From Nitrospira sp. CG24D (lineage in GTDB: Bacteria; Nitrospirota; Nitrospiria; Nitrospirales; Nitrospiraceae): DNA of 53,272 bases. The translations under genes and the position numbers were made by a program. Where the stretch lies: NCBI GenBank assembly GCA_002869855.2, contig NEWQ02000017.1, positions 1 through 53,272 of the forward strand, read 5' to 3'. Shown piece by piece: positions 27,620 to 34,911 of this stretch; positions within the stretch are counted from its first letter, which is position 1; each line of letters opens with the position of its first letter. The notes beneath the pieces are model-generated. The model was not told the origin of the DNA. It made no database searches and saw only the letters and a program-made list of their open reading frames with translations.

Positions 27620-28399
27620 CTATTCGAAGTAAAAAAGAAGCTGGAGACCGATGAGAAGAATGAGACCAGCCCAGATCGTCTCCCAACGGGAGCGAGACCA
27701 CCCCATGAAAACGCCTCGCCACGCTGAGGCGAGTTTGCTGGAACCGGCCGACACCGCCAGGGTGCCCATCACAGCATGATGCATCGCAATCTTCTGGGCC
27801 GCAGGATGAGCTCCGTGGGAATGCGCAAACAACATGATCCCGCCAATCATGGCAAACAGCGGGAGCGGTATCAGCCAACTAACGTGGGTCAACCGATCAA
27901 GACGGCGATACAGCTCGATGAGACCGACGGTCAAGGCGAGGAGGCCATAGGTCTTATGCTGGAGAATTTCATGATCGTTACCGAAAAATGTCTCTGCGAA
28001 ACTCAGCGGCCCGATCGGCCAAGCCTGGTGATCGCTCCAGATCAGCAGAAAGGCAGCCACTCCCAGCAATGCTATCGGCAGGAGCATTCTCGCCCAGCCG
28101 AGTGAGGAAGACCGCAGCGCCTGCGTCATCTCAGAAAAACCGACCAGAAGCACAAAGAGTCCGGCGAGATGATGATTGAACTCCGAATAAGCCACCCCGG
28201 CCTTTGATCCTTCCCAACCGTCAGCTGATGCATGGTGGTCATGGCCATGCGGAGCGGATACATCAGCAGCGCTTTCGTGATCTGGCTCACTATGCTGAGC
28301 AAACAAGAGGGCGCCGTCTAAACCCAAGAAGGCGATAACGAGCGCGAGGCAGAGTCCCCACGTCCCGACCCCACTCTCTCGGATCGCCGATTGCACCAC
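27620..28399 (-). CDS. His-rich integral membrane protein, unknown
   Basis: About 259 residues from the GTG at 28399. Roughly seven hydrophobic segments are visible, the first at WGLCLALVIAFLGLDGALLFA, followed by a periplasmic-type loop with HGHDHH. More His pairs occur in YSEFNHHLAG, FAHSHGAHP and MHHAVMG. The His clusters hint at metal handling, such as copper or nickel, but no known family is recognised. The frame stays open to 28468, but that N-terminal part is encoded by a perfect hairpin (28413-28444) and no ribosome binding site supports the earlier starts, so I moved the start downstream. The exact start is uncertain. Confidence 0.6.
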   Translation of the reverse strand: MVQSAIRESGVGTWGLCLALVIAFLGLDGALLFAQHSEPDHESAADVSAPHGHDHHASADGWEGSKAGVAYSEFNHHLAGLFVLLVGFSEMTQALRSSSLGWARMLLPIALLGVAAFLLIWSDHQAWPIGPLSFAETFFGNDHEILQHKTYGLLALTVGLIELYRRLDRLTHVSWLIPLPLFAMIGGIMLFAHSHGAHPAAQKIAMHHAVMGTLAVSAGSSKLASAWRGVFMGWSRSRWETIWAGLILLIGLQLLFYFE

Positions 28400-28412
28400 T
28401 TGTGATAAATCA

Positions 28413-28444
28413 AAGGCCCATCCGGTATTCCGGATGGGCCTTTG
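28413..28444 (-). terminator. Perfect hairpin after the zinc-ribbon/PCP_red gene
   Basis: AAAGGCCCATCCGG and its exact complement flank a 4-nt loop (14-bp stem). It lies 26 bp after the stop codon of the 28471-29226 gene. The trailing sequence on the minus strand, GATTTATC, is only weakly T-rich, so it may be a weak terminator or an mRNA 3'-end stabiliser. Confidence 0.6.
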
Positions 28445-28470
28445 AGAGCCCTGCAGCATATTACTCACGT

Positions 28471-29226
28471 TTACATAAACTTCATAAACTTGTCTTTGGT
28501 CTCGTCCATGACTTGTGCGGTGATCGTCACCAAGCCACGCTCTTTGGCCACACGTTCAATCTCTTTTCTCGCCATAGGCCGAATAAAGTCCGGGATATTT
28601 TCCAGCCGCTGCTCGGCCTCCCGTGACCAGGTCATCCCATTCGGCGAGTCGGTCTTGGAATCATCCATGACTTGCAGCGTGATGGATTTGAATCCGTTCT
28701 TCCGCGCATAGGCCTCGACGCTGCTCTGCACCATCGGTTTCACGAACGCCGGCAACCGATCGAGCTTTTCTTTGGCATCGGCCGTCCACGTGAAGTCTGA
28801 GGATGCGGGGGCAGTTCCATTGCCCGGCTTCCCGGTGCCCGTCAATCCCATTTCCGCAACCATGGCGGAGAAGGGACAACCACCGCTCGCTTTTTCTCCG
28901 GCTTTTTCAGGTGTCGCCGTCGACGCCGCCACCGGCTGCCCGCCCTGAATCTTCTCGTTCAGATAGGCGCCCATCTGCCCTGCGCCGGCCTGGGCCTCGT
29001 CCTTGAGCGTGCCCCGCGTCATTTCAAACGGCTCAGCCGCCACCGTGCGACCGCCCAATTTGACTCCGAGTGAGCTGACCATCTGCGTCTCACCTGGATT
29101 GGTCACCATCGAGAACTTGGCGCTGCAGGATGGACAGCCGAAAAAGACGCCGAGCGATCCCTCGCCGGGCTTTTCAACTTTTTCGAAATTCATATAGGTT
29201 TCGCAATTGAGACAAACAAATTTCAT
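28471..29226 (-). CDS. Zinc-ribbon protein with two PCP_red-type domains
   Basis: A 251-residue soluble protein. The N-terminus has a ribbon with Cys5/Cys8 (CLNC) and Cys31/Cys34 (CPSC). A flexible Gly/Ala-rich middle contains GGCPFSAM at about 115. Two PCP_red-like modules lie at about 146-190 (FTWTADAKEKLDRLPAF) and 199-245 (MTWSREAEQRLENIPDF), each followed by the repeated ending (I)TxQVMDxSK/DETK. It shares this module with the four-domain protein at 13343. It is 25 bp downstream of mrp, so a role in Fe-S or metal delivery is possible but unproven. Confidence 0.75.
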   Translation of the reverse strand: MKFVCLNCETYMNFEKVEKPGEGSLGVFFGCPSCSAKFSMVTNPGETQMVSSLGVKLGGRTVAAEPFEMTRGTLKDEAQAGAGQMGAYLNEKIQGGQPVAASTATPEKAGEKASGGCPFSAMVAEMGLTGTGKPGNGTAPASSDFTWTADAKEKLDRLPAFVKPMVQSSVEAYARKNGFKSITLQVMDDSKTDSPNGMTWSREAEQRLENIPDFIRPMARKEIERVAKERGLVTITAQVMDETKDKFMKFM

Positions 29227-29251
29227 AGAAACTCCTCTCGCAACTCTCGGA

Positions 29252-30172
29252 TCACAGCTTATCCGCCAACACCTTCTTGTAATCGAGCAATGTGCGGATC
29301 CGCCCGGCTATCTCCTGGTACCGCTGAATGGTCGGATACGTTTCGTCGAGCAGCGGCTGGCCCTTGTCGAACGTGCGGGCGAGTTTTCGATCAAACGGAA
29401 CTCTGCCGAGAAGCGGAAGATCGAGCGCTTCGCACATCGCTTCGGTGTTGCCTTCAAACAACTCATTGACTTCACCGCAGGACGGACACCGGTACTCGCT
29501 CATATTTTCGACGATGCCCAAGACTTTGATTCCCATGTCTCGCGCGTAGGTCACGGATTTCTGCACCACATCCGACGCCACTTCGGAAGGTGTCGTCACG
29601 ACAATGGCTCCGGCCAGGTCCGGAATAAACCCGGCGATCACCGGCGGCTTATCGGCTGCCGCCCCGGGAGGCAGATCGGCAAGCAGATAGTCCAGCTCGC
29701 CCCACATCACATCGGACAGGAATTCCCGAATCACATTCATTTCCATCAAGCCGAGCCAGACCGGACTTACATCCATTGGCCCCTTCCACCGAACCGGCGA
29801 CGCATCGTCGAGAAAGAAGTCCATCGACGCTACTTTTACGCCAAGCGGACCAACCGGGGGAATCGCCCCATTCGGTGTCATCTTCAATGATTGCCCGTGC
29901 AGACCGAGCATGCGCGGCACGCAGGGCCCGTTCAAATCGACATCGAGCAATCCGACTTTCGCACCCTGGCGGGCAAATGCCAGCGCCAAGTTGACCGTCG
30001 TCATGCTCTTACCGACTCCGCCCTTCCCGCTCATGACAGCCAGCTTATACTTGATGCCGGCCATGCGGGCATGGACCTGTTTGGTCTGCTCGGTAATCTG
30101 CTGGACGACCTTGGCATCATCGGAATACTTCAGCTTGCCAAGAATGGTCTTGAGGTCTTTGTCAGCCGCCAT
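29252..30172 (-). CDS. mrp: Mrp/NBP35-type P-loop ATPase (iron-sulfur carrier)
   Basis: Binds and hands over [4Fe-4S] clusters as a homodimer. The 306 residues have the deviant Walker A SGKGGVGKSMT at about 48-58, the DVDLNGPCVPRMLG segment near 78, ADLPPGAAA near 145, and the cluster-binding CPSC near 224 (ApbC/NBP35 CxxC). There is no DUF59/MIP18 domain at the N-terminus, as in the shorter Mrp forms. It follows the cys operon by about 143 bp, a gap with a weak CTGGGGA...TCCCCAG stem and no gene. Confidence 0.92.
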   Translation of the reverse strand: MAADKDLKTILGKLKYSDDAKVVQQITEQTKQVHARMAGIKYKLAVMSGKGGVGKSMTTVNLALAFARQGAKVGLLDVDLNGPCVPRMLGLHGQSLKMTPNGAIPPVGPLGVKVASMDFFLDDASPVRWKGPMDVSPVWLGLMEMNVIREFLSDVMWGELDYLLADLPPGAAADKPPVIAGFIPDLAGAIVVTTPSEVASDVVQKSVTYARDMGIKVLGIVENMSEYRCPSCGEVNELFEGNTEAMCEALDLPLLGRVPFDRKLARTFDKGQPLLDETYPTIQRYQEIAGRIRTLLDYKKVLADKL

Positions 30173-30315
30173 ACAAGTCTTTCTATCAACAGGCTAAACG
30201 ATGCAGGACGGTACGGTAACACAGCGGTTTCTGGGGAGTCAAACCAAGCGAAAGGTGGGGGTCCCCAGCGGGAAATCAATTCCGGGATACCCTTCTCTCT
30301 GGATACTCATGCAGG

Positions 30316-32160
30316 CTAAATCGAATACTGGAAAGTCGGTTTGGCCCCGATCGCCTGAGCCAGGACGCCCCGCTTCTTGAGCTCATCCATAATTTGCTTG
30401 GTGGCTATATCCAGATCAGTCGGCCCGCTCAAGACAATGTCGGTATTCTGCGGCGGCTCTTCGCTGGTCTTACTCATATGCACCGCGATGACCGGAGCTG
30501 GATTAACGAGCGTCCGGATCGCCTGCACGGCTTCTTTATAGTGCACTCCGAATGGATTGGTGGTGGAGACCACGATCAGCCCGGTATCGATCAGCAACCG
30601 AGCGACTTCACCATACCGCCTGGCCATTTCATCGGTCTGTCCACGCTCCTCATCGGTCAAGTCTGCATCGAGTCCGCGGCGAAGGTTCTCTCCATCCAGC
30701 AGATAGGCATGCCGCCCGTCGGCCACCAGCCGTCCTTCCAACTGCCTGGCAAGGAGGGACTTGCCCGTATGCCGCCCACCGGTGAACAGGACGATGGCGG
30801 CACGATGCCCGTACTGCCGCGCACGGTCCTCCACGCCGACTTCGCCTTTGACCCAGGCGAAATCTCGACGACGGGCTTCCTCCCGAAGAAACTCCTGATC
30901 ATCGTGAATCAGTTCCGTGACGATCCCGCCGCCGGCGATATCATATTCATCGACCAAGACAAACCGTCCGGTCGCTTCAAACGAGGCAGACAGATCGAAG
31001 GCGACCGGGGTTTTTGTCCGCAACGTCAGCTCAGCCACCTGATTCTTGTTGACGGTCGTGCTCCCCTGTTGCTGCGCCAAATCCATCGTGTCGATAATCC
31101 GGTGAATGGTCGCCACTTCGCAATCGACTTCTTTATTGGCCACCCGCAGCTGATATTTACGGCCGCGCTCCAGCGGGCGCTTCCCCAGCCAGAAAAGATT
31201 GGCTCGAAACGCCGTCGAGACGGACGGCAACTGATCCTGGTGCGTGGCAATCTCTCCGCGCTCTACGAAGATCTGCTCATCGAGCGTAATGCCGATCGAC
31301 TGGCCGGCATACCCTTCCGTCGGCGGCGGATCGATGTTGAAGGCTTCGACAGAGCGGATGTTGGCCCGCTTGTTCGACGGTGAGAACACCAGATGATCGC
31401 CGACTTTCAACTTCCCGGCGGTAATACGACCGGCGATGATACGGCGCGCATCGAATTTATACACGTCTTGGACCGGGAACCGCAGCGGTTGTTCCGATTG
31501 TGCCGCTTCCTTTTTGAAGCGACTCAGCTGGTCCAATACCGTCGGGCCGGTGTACCACGCCATGTTGGTACTGCGATTCGCGATGTTGTCGCCGAGCTTG
31601 GCGCTCACCGGAATAATACACTCCGGCACGGCCTTAAACTGGCCAAGAAACTCCCGATACTCTTTCTCGATGGCGTCGAACACATCCTGCCGATAGCCGA
31701 CCAAGTCCATCTTATTGACGACCACGGCGAACTGCCGGACTCCCAGCAGCGACAGCAGATAGCCATGCTTCTTGGATTGCTCCTTCACACCCTCCAGCGC
31801 GTCGATCAACAGCAGCGCGGCTTCCGCCCGCGCGGCGCCCGAGATCATGTTCTTGAGAAATTCCTTGTGACCCGGGGCATCAATGATGATGTACTGGCGT
31901 CCTTTCCAGATAAAGAAGGTGCGCGCCGTATCGATCGTAATCCCCTGTTCCTGCTCTTCGAGGAAGGCATCGAACAAGAAGGCATACTCAAAATCCTTGC
32001 CTTGCTGACGACAAATCGCCTGCACCTTCTCCAGCTTGCCATCAGGCAATGACCCGGTGTCGGCATAGAGCCGTCCCAGCAAGGTAGACTTGCCGTGATC
32101 GACATGCCCGACGATGACGATATTCAGACTCTCAGATGGCTTCTGTATTTGATTGTCCAT
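30316..32160 (-). CDS. cysNC: Sulfate adenylyltransferase large subunit fused to an APS kinase-like domain
   Basis: CysN is the GTPase subunit that drives ATP sulfurylase (CysD) to make adenosine 5'-phosphosulfate (APS). Residues 1-430 carry the elongation-factor-like GTPase: [17 protein letters not shown] and NKMDLVGY, then two beta-barrels. From about 445 a CysC-like kinase domain follows, with P-loop GGRHTGKS and [13 protein letters not shown]. The usual lid segment with RDPKGLYKKARAG is absent, replaced by a shorter unrelated stretch ([15 protein letters not shown]). The kinase activity is therefore doubtful. The 614-residue total is shorter than a full CysN plus CysC. AAGG precedes the ATG. 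Confidence 0.9.
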   Translation of the reverse strand: MDNQIQKPSESLNIVIVGHVDHGKSTLLGRLYADTGSLPDGKLEKVQAICRQQGKDFEYAFLFDAFLEEQEQGITIDTARTFFIWKGRQYIIIDAPGHKEFLKNMISGAARAEAALLLIDALEGVKEQSKKHGYLLSLLGVRQFAVVVNKMDLVGYRQDVFDAIEKEYREFLGQFKAVPECIIPVSAKLGDNIANRSTNMAWYTGPTVLDQLSRFKKEAAQSEQPLRFPVQDVYKFDARRIIAGRITAGKLKVGDHLVFSPSNKRANIRSVEAFNIDPPPTEGYAGQSIGITLDEQIFVERGEIATHQDQLPSVSTAFRANLFWLGKRPLERGRKYQLRVANKEVDCEVATIHRIIDTMDLAQQQGSTTVNKNQVAELTLRTKTPVAFDLSASFEATGRFVLVDEYDIAGGGIVTELIHDDQEFLREEARRRDFAWVKGEVGVEDRARQYGHRAAIVLFTGGRHTGKSLLARQLEGRLVADGRHAYLLDGENLRRGLDADLTDEERGQTDEMARRYGEVARLLIDTGLIVVSTTNPFGVHYKEAVQAIRTLVNPAPVIAVHMSKTSEEPPQNTDIVLSGPTDLDIATKQIMDELKKRGVLAQAIGAKPTFQYSI

Positions 32161-32177
32161 AGTTACCTTGTCTTATA

Positions 32178-32302
32178 GAGGATGATCAAAAAGGCCATCC
32201 AACAAGGCCCGAGGCGAATCGAAACCGGAAGCGTACCCTCCGCGGTACGTTGAGGATTTCGATGAGCCGAGAACGAAGTTGGGGACCTTTTTCATCATCC
32301 TC
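32178..32302. repeat. 125-bp imperfect palindromic element
   Basis: The two ends are near-perfect inverted copies (GAGGATGATCAAAAAGG at the left and CCTTTTTCATCATCCTC at the right). Homology of the arms continues inward (CCAAC, then TCGAAA near 32220 with TTTCGA near 32260) to GTACC/GGTAC flanking a 6-nt centre (CTCCGC). It exactly fills the gap between cysD and cysNC. It looks like a MITE- or REP-type element that folds into one long RNA hairpin. No second copy was found in the window. Confidence 0.7.
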
Positions 32303-32303
32303 G

Positions 32304-33101
32304 TTACATGTACCCGTCTTTTCGGAGCAGCTCCATGCCTCGCCCTTCATCCTGCGCACGGCCGGCCCGTTCGGCGACCGTCGTGTGACGCAATTCGTTG
32401 ATGATCTCGTCGACCGTCTTCGCGGTCGACTTGATGGGCGTGGTACAGGGTGCGCAACCGAGGCTCCGGTAGCGAGTGCCATCGCCCTTGTCGAGATACA
32501 AATCCATGAAGGGAATATTTTCGTACTTGATATACTCCCAGATATTGATCTCGGTCCAATCCAGCAACGGATGGATGCGAATATGGGTACCGGGCGGGAA
32601 GGTCGTCTTGAACTGATTCCAGAGTTCGGGCGGCTGATCGCGGAAATCCCAGTCGCCATGCTTATCGCGGGGCGAAAAATACCGCTCCTTCGCTCTCGTT
32701 CCCTCTTCGTCCGCTCGCACACCGAGAATAATGCCGGTGTACCCCTTCTGCTCGATCAGTTGTTTCAGTCAGTTCGTCTTGAGGGCGGTACAACAGGCGA
32801 CACGTCCCATTGTATGATTCATACCCGCCGCCAAGGCTTCTTTGTTTTGCCCCACCACCAAATCCAGGCGCCATTCCCGGGCAATCCGATCGCGGTATTC
32901 GATCATGGCCGGAATTTTGTAACTCGTATCGACGTGGAGTAACGGAAAGGGCACCTGCCCAAAGAAGGCCTTGCGGGCGAGCCAGAGCAGCACCGTCGAA
33001 TCTTTGCCCATCGACCAGAGCATGCCCAGGTTGTCGAAATTCTTGTAGGCCTCGCGAAGAATGTAGACGCTTTGATCTTCCAACTGACGAAGATGTTTCA
33101 C
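32304..33101 (-). pseudogene. cysD: Sulfate adenylyltransferase small subunit, interrupted by an in-frame TGA
   Basis: CysD is the catalytic subunit of ATP sulfurylase. The frame from GTG 33101 to TAA 32304 has 265 sense positions. It begins [17 protein letters not shown], has the PP-loop [12 protein letters not shown] and [12 protein letters not shown], and continues [20 protein letters not shown] and [12 protein letters not shown]. At codon 111 (32769-32771) there is a TGA within [19 protein letters not shown]. The E. coli protein has Gly here (MKTEGLKQ), so a GGA-to-TGA change is the simplest reading. Both parts stay in the same frame. Either this is a sequencing error, a recent nonsense mutation, or read-through; as written only 110 residues are made. 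Confidence 0.85.
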
Positions 33102-33121
33102 GACCGACGACCTTTCCTTAG

Positions 33122-34174
33122 TTAGCCCCGCTTACCCGCCGCAAGAGGCGCCTGCACCAGTTCATCCAGCTTGCGCCCGGCTGCGCCGCTTTCAAGTGCG
33201 ACGCGCGCCATCGGCAGACAGGCCGGCAGCGTGGCCCCTTTGCCCGCGGCATACAGCAGCAACGCCGCATTCATCAATACCCAATCTTTCGGACCGCCCG
33301 GAATCTGATTCTGAATGATCCGCCGCAGCAGCTCCGCTTCCTTCTCCTGCTGACCCGGCGGGAACCCGGCCATGTCGCGAGAGGTGCCGAGAGCCAAACC
33401 GAAATCCTTCGGTGAAATTCCCAGCGGCGTGATCCGCTCATCCCGCAGCTCCAGCACCCTGGTTGCTGCCGTGACCGATAACTCCGGATCACCTTCCACG
33501 CCACGAATCACCAGGGCACGCGGACAACCCAACATCCGCAATACTTCCGCCGTTTTTTCAAAATGAGGCGGATGCGATAAGCCGATCACTTGCGCGGCCG
33601 CCCGCGACGGATTCAACAAGCGGGCGATCGGATGAAAGAGATTACGCACGCCGATTTCCTGACGCATCTCCAGGAACCGATAGAGCGGCGGATGATACAT
33701 CCCGATATCGAGATAGACGAATCCTTTTTTTGCGACTTCCTCGCCGGCCATCTTCGGATCCAGGTCGATCGGGATACCGAGCGCTTTCAAGACACCTGCA
33801 GCGCCGGGACGCCCGGGAATGCCGTCATAGCCATGCATCACGATCGCCGCGCCCGCAGACGCCGCCACGATCGCTCCGGCAATCAAACTGTGAAAGGTCT
33901 CTGACTTGCCCGCATAACTCGGCACATCCACCACGGCCAGCTCTTTGGGAATCGACAGCGGGGCGACGTACGCGCGCGCAGCCGCCGTAAAGGCCGCCAA
34001 CTCAGAGACCGATTCCATCTTGAATCGCATCGCCATGAGAAAGGCGCCGATCTGCGCCTGCGTGGCCTGGCCTTCGATCAACAGTTTCATCACCTGCTTG
34101 GACTCATCCCAGGTCAGATCTTTGGAGGCTTTGGGCCCCTTGGCGATTTTCGCAATAAAATCTTGAATAGGCAT
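33122..34174 (-). CDS. Anthranilate phosphoribosyltransferase-like protein (TrpD family)
   Basis: About 350 residues with the glycosyltransferase family 3 fold: an N-terminal helical bundle ([20 protein letters not shown]), [14 protein letters not shown] and [15 protein letters not shown] in the phosphate-binding region, and [16 protein letters not shown]. The canonical TrpD motif GTGGD is not visible ([10 protein letters not shown] replaces it), as in the TrpD2/YbiB group, which binds nucleic acid and does not make tryptophan. It follows cysH by 2 bp and precedes cysD by 20 bp. The ATG at 34174 starts right after the cysH stop; a GTG at 34198 inside cysH is an alternative. Its role in sulfur assimilation is unknown. 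Confidence 0.75.
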   Translation of the reverse strand: MPIQDFIAKIAKGPKASKDLTWDESKQVMKLLIEGQATQAQIGAFLMAMRFKMESVSELAAFTAAARAYVAPLSIPKELAVVDVPSYAGKSETFHSLIAGAIVAASAGAAIVMHGYDGIPGRPGAAGVLKALGIPIDLDPKMAGEEVAKKGFVYLDIGMYHPPLYRFLEMRQEIGVRNLFHPIARLLNPSRAAAQVIGLSHPPHFEKTAEVLRMLGCPRALVIRGVEGDPELSVTAATRVLELRDERITPLGISPKDFGLALGTSRDMAGFPPGQQEKEAELLRRIIQNQIPGGPKDWVLMNAALLLYAAGKGATLPACLPMARVALESGAAGRKLDELVQAPLAAGKRG

Positions 34175-34176
34175 AA

Positions 34177-34893
34177 TTAGGATTTGTGGAGCCCACACTC
34201 AGTCTTGGTAAAAGTTTTCCAACGTCCGGCACGCGGATCTTCACCCGGCGCCACCGGAGCGGTGCAATGGGTGCACCCGATACTCGGATAATTCTGATCA
34301 TGCAGCGGATTGTAGGGAACCTCGTAGACCTTGATGTAGGTCCAGACGTCTGCCCAGGTCCAGCGCGCCAACGGATTTACCTTGACCAATTGAAACTTGC
34401 CGTCCCATTCGATCAATCCCGCGTTGGCTCTCGTCGGCGACTGATCCCGGCGAATGCCGGTAATCCAGGCGTCGTACCCTTTCAAGATACGCGTCAGCGG
34501 TTCCACCTTCCGCAACTGGCAGCAGCGATCCGGCTCGGTCGACCAGAGCGCCGGACCATGCTGTGCGGCCTGCTGATCCGACGTCAGCAGCGACTGCACC
34601 TGGATGACCTGTGCCGGCTTCAGGGCATACTGCTGAATGATGCGATCGCGGGTCTCATAGGTTTCGGGAAACAGGAAGTCCGTGTCCAAGTAGAACAGCG
34701 GAATCGAGGGATCGATGCGATGCACCATATCGACCAACACGACATCTTCCGCACCGAAGCTGCAGGCGACGACAATCTTCGGAACGAACCGCTTGATCGC
34801 GTCTGTCAACACATCTTGCGGCTGCTGAGATTCGAACGCGTCGCTCGCGCGTTTCAGTTCCGCCACCATCTCTGGACTTCCGCCGCTGATCAT
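34177..34893 (-). CDS. cysH: APS/PAPS reductase with [4Fe-4S] ligands
   Basis: Reduces activated sulfate to sulfite using thioredoxin. The 238 residues have CSFGAED (PP-loop-like) near 44, the paired Cys124-Cys125 (RCCQLRKVEPL), Cys207-x-x-Cys210 (GCTHC) and the C-terminal catalytic Cys233 in ECGLH. The CC plus CxxC arrangement ligates a [4Fe-4S] cluster and marks enzymes that use APS, as in plants and Pseudomonas, rather than PAPS. The ATG at 34893 has only a weak ribosome binding site; ATG at 34869 has GGAAG 7 nt upstream and may be used. It lies 18 bp after the sulfite reductase gene. Confidence 0.92.
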   Translation of the reverse strand: MISGGSPEMVAELKRASDAFESQQPQDVLTDAIKRFVPKIVVACSFGAEDVVLVDMVHRIDPSIPLFYLDTDFLFPETYETRDRIIQQYALKPAQVIQVQSLLTSDQQAAQHGPALWSTEPDRCCQLRKVEPLTRILKGYDAWITGIRRDQSPTRANAGLIEWDGKFQLVKVNPLARWTWADVWTYIKVYEVPYNPLHDQNYPSIGCTHCTAPVAPGEDPRAGRWKTFTKTECGLHKS

Positions 34894-34911
34894 GATCGTG
34901 CTCTGACTCCC

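Noticed and set aside
30394..32052. Long open frames on the plus strand opposite cysNC
   Set aside because: Antisense to a gene with intact GTPase motifs; no independent support.
32700..32771. Selenocysteine at the cysD TGA
   Set aside because: CysD has Gly, not Cys, at this position and no obvious SECIS-like hairpin follows the codon.
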